Assembly (NCBI GenBank): GCA_030039865.1
Contig: JASHUS010000038.1
Span: forward strand, 1-5,978
Length of the DNA: 5,978 nt
Direction: 5' to 3'
Origin: Thermoplasmata archaeon
GTDB lineage: Archaea > Thermoplasmatota > Thermoplasmata > Lutacidiplasmatales > UBA184
The notes beneath the pieces were generated by a model. That model was not told the DNA's origin and ran no database searches. It saw nothing but the letters and a program-made list of their open reading frames with translations. Below, in pieces: positions 1 to 4,900 of the stretch. Made by a program: the position numbers and the translations under genes. Position 1 is the first letter of the stretch. The number at the start of each line of letters is the position of its first letter.

Positions 1-2
1 CC

Positions 3-566
3 GTCCTTAACCACACCGCGATCCTCCCGCTCGAACCTCTTCGCAGTGGACAGATACGCTTCGAGGACGTCGAGTCCACCATGCACACCTTCGAAGCGGC
101 CCACGCGGACGCCACCGGGGACCTCGAAGCTCTGCAGGTCCCAATCCAACCGGCGGCCGGAACGTCGGAGGGAGTCGGCGCTGGAATCGGCCGGTACATC
201 TCCCGCGCGGCCGCCGAGACGCTGCTGACGCGCATGATGGACGATCCCGACGCCCGGACGCTCGTTCTGAGTCGGGACAGTTCCCCGGTCGATCGCCGGC
301 GTACCCTGCTCAAGCTCGTGGAAGTCCTCAACTTCGTCTGCAACCTGCCCGCGGTCTCGTCCCTCAGCGATGCTCCCGCGGGTGGAGTGCTGGCCCGATT
401 CCAGCTCGTGGTGTCCGCGCGTGGGATCCGGGCCGATAATCGTTGGGCACTGGTGGACAGCTCGCTTGAGAAGGCGACCCTTCCGCCCGTCGACGACCCG
501 GATGGCAGATACGGAGCCTTGACCCGATGCTACCAGAGTCGCCCGGCTCCGCCGAAAATGACCTGA
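3..566 (+). CDS. 3' end of an unrecognised protein gene, cut by the left edge
   Basis: The reading frame is open from the first complete codon (position 3) to a TGA at 564-566 and gives 187 residues. An ATG at 81 is in frame, but the codons before it (reading V-L-N-H-T-A-I-L-P-L-E-P-L) also end mostly in G or C, so the gene most likely starts outside the window. I recognise no catalytic motif. The protein looks soluble and mixed alpha/beta: a helix-rich stretch (R-A-A-A-E-T-L-L-T-R-M-M) is followed by a likely strand (T-L-V-L-S), a long helix (L-L-K-L-V-E-V-L-N-F-V) and another strand (F-Q-L-V-V-S-A). There is no membrane segment. It ends 33 nt before the next same-strand frame. The helix, 'LP' and strand order loosely recalls the middle domain of GTPase-associated GAP1-type proteins, which would suit the GTPase-like gene downstream. 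That is a weak inference from pattern only. I am confident it is coding and not confident of any function. Confidence 0.72.
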   Translation, partial: VLNHTAILPLEPLRSGQIRFEDVESTMHTFEAAHADATGDLEALQVPIQPAAGTSEGVGAGIGRYISRAAAETLLTRMMDDPDARTLVLSRDSSPVDRRRTLLKLVEVLNFVCNLPAVSSLSDAPAGGVLARFQLVVSARGIRADNRWALVDSSLEKATLPPVDDPDGRYGALTRCYQSRPAPPKMT

Positions 567-643
567 ATCAACCGTACGACCCGTCGGCTGCCCCGGCCGA
601 TGGCGAATCGGGACGAGGGTCGACATCATCGAGAGTTCTGTGA
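527..643 (+). other. short overlapping frame, candidate original N-terminus of the second gene
   Basis: An ATG at 527, inside the 3' end of the first gene, opens a 38-codon frame that ends at TGA 641-643. Its product begins M-L-P-E-S-P-G-S-A-E-N-D-L and is acidic and proline-rich, as disordered N-termini often are. An operon gene that begins inside its upstream neighbour is common. The frame is shifted relative to the coding stretch starting near 645. If it is the true beginning of the second gene, one frameshift separates the two parts. It may equally be chance open frame in GC-rich DNA. Confidence 0.2.
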
Positions 644-1247
644 AACGCTGATCCGGAAGCTCTACCCCCGGACCGTGGCCGCTTTCCGGACGTCCTCGGA
701 CAAGGAGGGAAAGGCCCGGTTCGGAGGGGTCGAGTATTTTGTGAGCTCCGTTCGAACGATCGACGAGGCTGGGCCAGTCGGCTCGACGCGGGCGCCGAGG
801 ATCGCCGCCCGCGCCGCGGCCCCGTCGGAGCCGACCGGGATCGAGCACTCTCACAATGAGTACGTGAGATTTCTGAGTCACGTGAGAAAACTCTTGCCGG
901 AGGTGGCGGACCGCGTCGCGGAGGACCGGCCCGCCGTCCACCGGCTCCCGGACGACGCGGCCGCTCGCAGACCCTCCGAATGGTCGGTCGGTAAGTCGGT
1001 CCTCAGGGCCACCGCCCCGTCGCGGGGCAAGCGCGGGCCCCCGCACTCCGACTGTGCCCTCGCGGACGGGGATGCTATTACCCCGTCGTCCCAAGCCGGT
1101 CTATGCTCCGGTCGACCGTTCTGTCCGAGCCCGGGTCCGGAGGTTCAACGTTCTTCGGATTGCTCTACGCGACGCTCGTCCGAGCCGCAACCGGCACCCA
1201 GGACGACTTCCGATTCACCACCGCGCCCGACTCGCTCGCTGTGCTGA
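600..1247 (+). CDS. hypothetical protein with uncertain start and end, possibly degraded
   Basis: This frame starts at ATG 600 and runs 215 residues. It lies in the same frame as the preceding gene, 33 nt after that gene's stop. Codons between about 645 and 1050 carry the G/C-rich third positions expected here, and the product reads as a plausible soluble protein: helix F-C-E-T-L-I-R-K-L-Y near residues 13-22, a low-complexity R/A/P linker near 58-80, and a second helix Y-V-R-F-L-S-H-V-R-K-L-L-P near 88-100. I recognise no family. Both ends are doubtful. The first dozen codons have weak third-position bias and no Shine-Dalgarno site precedes the ATG. The last 48 residues overlap the GTPase-like gene, are rich in S, P and R, and have lost the codon bias, so they look like read-through of a lost stop. 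The gene may really begin at ATG 527 with a frameshift, or may be a decaying remnant. There is no membrane segment or signal peptide. Confidence 0.45.
   Translation: MANRDEGRHHREFCETLIRKLYPRTVAAFRTSSDKEGKARFGGVEYFVSSVRTIDEAGPVGSTRAPRIAARAAAPSEPTGIEHSHNEYVRFLSHVRKLLPEVADRVAEDRPAVHRLPDDAAARRPSEWSVGKSVLRATAPSRGKRGPPHSDCALADGDAITPSSQAGLCSGRPFCPSPGPEVQRSSDCSTRRSSEPQPAPRTTSDSPPRPTRSLC
1074..1080 (+). promoter_or_regulatory. possible archaeal TATA (box A) element for the GTPase-like gene
   Basis: The heptamer GCTATTA is the most A/T-rich patch in a very GC-rich stretch, and its centre lies about 26 nt before the ATG at 1103. In archaea the TATA box sits about 25-30 nt before the transcription start, so this spacing fits a leaderless mRNA that starts at or next to the ATG. 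No purine-rich ribosome-binding site precedes that ATG, which agrees with leaderless translation. The match to a strong box A is weak, and the element lies within the neighbouring reading frame, so it could be coincidence. Confidence 0.25.
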
Positions 1248-1969
1248 CCCGGATGTACACCGAGCTCATGTCGGGCGAGTTCCCCTCTCCGCCTTCTCCG
1301 GAGCACATCGCGGCGGCTCGCCTCGTGCTCGCATACCGGCGCCGCACGGGTCTCATGCGGCTACGCCCGAAGTTCGACTATGAATCCGCACCGAAGATCG
1401 AGGTCCGTTGGATGCGATCCGGCTTCTTGGAGCTCGGAGAGGCTCTGTCGGGCGGAATTTCCACGGGCCCGACGGTATCCGGCGTCGTGGAGACCGCCGT
1501 TCCGATCTTCGTGTTGCCCGCGCCCGGGACCGGAGCAGGATCCCCTCCTACGGGGGACCCGGGCTCGACGCGCGACGAATCGGTACGTGCGGTCCTCTCG
1601 GCCCTCCAAGGGGGAGGCGCGTCACACCTCCACCCCGTTTTCGTCTTCACGCACTTCGACCGACTCTCGGACCAGGACCGGCAGCGTTGGGGGCTCCACC
1701 CTTCGGTCGACTCCGACGAAGCCGGTCGCGAGCGCCCCCTCCTCGAACCGAGGGCCGTGCAGGAGGCTCTTCCTCGAACGTTGGAGTATTGCGCGGCGCA
1801 CGGCCGCCGCGTCGACGCACCTCGATCGTTCTTCAGCATGGTGCGGACGGTCGGGAACAACGCCCGGCAGATCGCGCTCCAAGCGAACGCGGACCAGCGT
1901 CAGGATCCGGTGTATTCGACCGGGCAGTACCGCGCGCTTGTCGAGTACCTCGGCACGTTCGCGAACTAG
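1103..1969 (+). CDS. small-GTPase-like protein lacking key catalytic residues (probable pseudo-GTPase)
   Basis: The product has 288 residues and no membrane segment. The N-terminus has the layout of a P-loop GTPase: strand M-L-R-S-T-V-L, then S-E-P-G-S-G-G-S-T-F-F (residues 8-18), then helix G-L-L-Y-A-T-L-V. The invariant Walker A lysine is Gly14 (codon GGT at 1142-1144). 'L-M-S-G-E-F-P-S-P-P-S-P' (55-66) resembles the L-x-x-G-x-(W/F)-P-x-x-T segment of prokaryotic double-GTPase-type domains. The G3 region should read DxxG but reads M-R-S-G (104-107). A hydrophobic strand V-P-I-F-V-L (133-138) leads to V-F-V-F-T-H-F-D (179-186), matching the strand and [N/T]KxD G4 motif with His for Lys. After this come a helix and F-F-S-M-V (243-247), possibly a G5-like strand. 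From family knowledge, loss of the lysine and the aspartate implies weak or no GTP hydrolysis, so a regulatory or scaffold role is inferred. ATG 1103 is chosen because the frame has a stop at 992-994, there is no ATG, GTG or TTG in between, and the ATG falls just before the first strand. It overlaps the previous frame by 145 nt and ends in the stop shared with the convergent gene. Confidence 0.82.
   Translation: MLRSTVLSEPGSGGSTFFGLLYATLVRAATGTQDDFRFTTAPDSLAVLTRMYTELMSGEFPSPPSPEHIAAARLVLAYRRRTGLMRLRPKFDYESAPKIEVRWMRSGFLELGEALSGGISTGPTVSGVVETAVPIFVLPAPGTGAGSPPTGDPGSTRDESVRAVLSALQGGGASHLHPVFVFTHFDRLSDQDRQRWGLHPSVDSDEAGRERPLLEPRAVQEALPRTLEYCAAHGRRVDAPRSFFSMVRTVGNNARQIALQANADQRQDPVYSTGQYRALVEYLGTFAN
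1966..1969. other. CTAG palindrome forming the stop codons of two convergent genes
   Basis: The top strand reads AAC-TAG with TAG at 1967-1969, ending the GTPase-like gene. The bottom strand reads TAG from 1968 to 1966, ending the surface-protein gene. The two coding regions overlap by three bases with no spacer. Any terminator of either transcript must therefore lie inside the opposing coding sequence, and 3' ends of the mRNAs should be complementary. I saw no obvious hairpin with a T-run at the junction. Confidence 0.95.
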
Positions 1970-4900
1970 GCCGGGCGGCCGCACTGCGGGCAGGCGCCGA
2001 GCGAGGACTCGAACATCTCCCGGCAGTTCGGGTTCTGACAGACCACCAGGGTCTTGTTCACTGACGACGGAGCGGATCGGGCCGCCGGCGCGGCGGGAAT
2101 CGGTTCGCCCGACTGGCTCGAGTCGTAGGGGAACGGATATTCCCGTTCCTCGGCGGGCCCGAGTCTCGGGACACTCGGGGGCGGTGGTGGAGGAGGCGGC
2201 ATCTTGCCCGCCTCGGGGACATTGGGAGGTGGTGACGGGGGGGCGGTCGCGCCCCAACGGGGGGCCCGACGCCGTGCGGCGATCGCGATGATGGCGATCA
2301 CGATCACCAGCACGACAACCACGGCGAGAATCAAATCGAGCGAAATCGAACTCGCCGGGGCGCCGGAGGTACCGCCCGACTTCCCTCCGGGCGGGGCGCC
2401 GCTGGATTCTTCGGTGAACGTGATCGCGACGCGCTCCATGGATCCCAGGACGCTGACCGCCCCCGAGGCCGGCGAGGGCTCGTACCCGTCCGCCGAGCCG
2501 ACGGTATAGTCGTACGTTCCGTTCGTCTCGTCCACGTCGAGCGTAGATCCGCTCGACGACTGGGCGGGCCCTCCGACCGAGACGGTCCAGGCCGTTCCGA
2601 TCGGCAGGCCGGATTCGACGAACTCGATCGGATAGAGCCCCGGAAACACGGCGGCGGGCATCACGCCGTTCGGCGGGGGGGCCCGTTCCCGGACCCAGAA
2701 GCCTTCGACCATCGAGCCGCAGTAGCTCGAGGTATGCACGGCCATCGCGAGATAGCCGGGGGTCGAGTAGACCCCGCCCGACGGGGAGTAGACCGGCGAG
2801 TAGTTCTCCTGGACGCTCGACTGTCCGACCGACAGGACGAACGGCGCGTACGTGTCCGCGAGCTGGGTCGTCAGCGAACCCCCCGCCGTCGAGTAGATGC
2901 CGTAGACCGCCCCGGTGCCGGCCGAGTTGCAGGCCGACGACTCATCGTCCCACTCCACGGTGCTCTGGTCGGTCGGGGCGTAGGACGTCGCGGAGGAGCT
3001 GATCACGAAGGGCGACTGCCAATCCGGCGCGACCGTCTGGAGGTCGTTGAGCTCGATGTCCACGACGAGCGACGGGGTGACCGGGAAGTCCGACCCCGCC
3101 GCGACGACCCCGCAGCCGTTCACGCCGTCCGCGGACCAGCCGTCCGGTCCGTCCATCGAATAGTCGCATCCGGTCTCGATCGGCGTGTAGTACCAGCCCG
3201 GCGGCGCGACCCCGTTGTCCTCGCCCGCGATCGGGTCCGAGTCGACGTCGGTGAAGTTCTCGTAGTACGGGAAGACCGCGCTCCCGTCGTCGTACGCGCC
3301 GTAGCCCGGATCCCCATTCGCGCCGCTGAGCTCGGGCGCCTCCCCGACGGTCCGCCCGTTGAACAGATTCGCTGAGGGGGACGCGAAATCGAGATCGATC
3401 GTGACGGACGCGTCGGCCGGGATCCCGTCGGTCAGATTGAGCCAGTACACCGATTGCGATGCGCTCGCGCTGCCGGATTCGAGCCAGCTTGGGATGACCT
3501 TTCCGTTCGGGTAACCGAATTCGACGTTCTGAAGGTCCGAGGCTTCATAGGACGCGTACGCGGCCGAGTCGACGTCGACCATCTGGTCGAAGGGCCGTGG
3601 CGTCGCGATCGATTGGTTGTTCTCCAGGGTGAACGGCACCTGGTGCACGATCCCGGCGGGGGCCGAAGTGGTCTCCGGCTCGAGTTCCCACGTCGTCCCG
3701 TCCGTGGAGAAGAGAACCGGGTCGACCCCGGAGGAGCTCGAGTTCGACGCGACCATGCCGATCTGCGGGGGCGGCCCTCCCGCGTCGCCGAGCTGGGTCC
3801 ATCCGGCGCTCGATAGCTCCCACGTATCGTTGTAGTCCGTGTTGCAATTCCCGGGACTGTTCGCGCAGCCTCCGAACATGATCACAGAATCGCTGAAGGC
3901 GCTCCAGACAAGCACCGGGCCGGAACGTGCCGGTGGTGACTCGGCCGTCGAGATCGAGGTCCAGTTGCCGTCCGTGAATGCCCACGTTGCCCCGGAGGCC
4001 GCGACGTCGTTCCCGCCGAACAGGACCGCTTCCCCGAGCGCGGGATCGTAGGTCATCCCGTAATTGTCGAGCGGGCCCGGCGAGGTCGTCGGCGTCAGCT
4101 GGGTCCAGTTCCCATCCGCGTACTCCCAGGTGTCGTCGAGCGGGGGCGTTCCGTAGGGCCCGCCCTCCCAGCCGCCGTACAACAGGACCGCGTCGATCGC
4201 GTAGTCGTAGGTGAGGGTGATCTGGGTACGATTCTGCGGAGAGTTTTCGGGATGTAGCTGGGTCCACTCGCCGCCCGAGAACTTCCACGTCTGATTGCCG
4301 TCGAGCAGCACGACGTAGCGATCCCGAACATCGTAGGTCATCCCGGCCCAGGTCATCGCGGGGGGTGAGTTCGTCGGTGAGATCTGACTCCAGCTACCGT
4401 GGGAGAACGTCCAGGTGCTGCCGTCCGTGCCGAAATACACCAAGTAACCGTCCGCCGGATCGTCCGCGAGCACGCCACCGGACTGAGCGGGCGGATGCGT
4501 GGTCTCGTTGATCTCCACCCAGCTGAGTGGCGAGAACGCGACGGATACCGTCGCGTTCGAGCCGTCCACGAGGACGCTCCCGTCCTCGGGCTCGGCTGCA
4601 TAGCCGGGTGACGCGCCCACGGAGTAGGAGGAGGTGCCGTTGAGCGCGGGGAACGCGAGCGAGGGTCCGGTCGTGTTGGCGTACGGCCCTCCAAGAGAAA
4701 CAGACCAGTTCGCCGCCATCGGCAGGCCGGTCTCGGCGAACGTTACAGTCGAGGTCGCCGCGACCGCGAGCTGTAGTCCGGAGGCCGACCCTCCCGTGAT
4801 CAAGAGAAGGCCATTCGGGAACGGACCTTCCAGGTCCGCGACTTCGCGGAGGCCGGGAGGTAGAAGGCTCGAGAGATTGTCAATGGTGACCGGAAGGGTT

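Noticed and set aside
1054..1383. 109-codon + strand frame beginning at GTG 1054
   Set aside because: His/Arg/Pro-rich product from the third frame of the region covered by the second and third genes, without supporting codon bias.
2237..2243. Run of seven G residues as a possible frameshift site in the surface-protein gene
   Set aside because: The frame stays open on both sides and encodes a consistent proline-rich linker leading to the zinc ribbon, so there is no sign of slippage.
1622..2257. 211-codon frame on the - strand across the junction
   Set aside because: It overlaps two well-supported genes, is Arg/Val-rich and has no recognisable domain.
1380..2291. 303-codon frame on the + strand spanning the convergent junction
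   Set aside because: It overlaps the GTPase-like gene in another frame and then runs antisense to the zinc ribbon and tail. The product is an S/R/P-rich low-complexity string and third-position bias is absent.
2734..3375. 213-codon open frame on the + strand
   Set aside because: It lies opposite the DUF2341/lectin-like region of the surface-protein gene, and the product is an Arg/Val/Asp-rich string with no domain. It is an antisense shadow of GC-rich coding DNA.
3545..4288. 247-codon frame on the - strand
   Set aside because: It is an alternative frame within the Kelch region. The product is Arg-rich with no Kelch motifs, whereas the main frame shows all six repeats.
3667..4521. Spaced similar DNA segments (CTGGGTCCA and variants) as a CRISPR-like or non-coding repeat array
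   Set aside because: They encode the W-T-Q-L part of the Kelch repeats. Spacing varies from 42 to 54 codons and the copies are imperfect, so protein repeats explain them.
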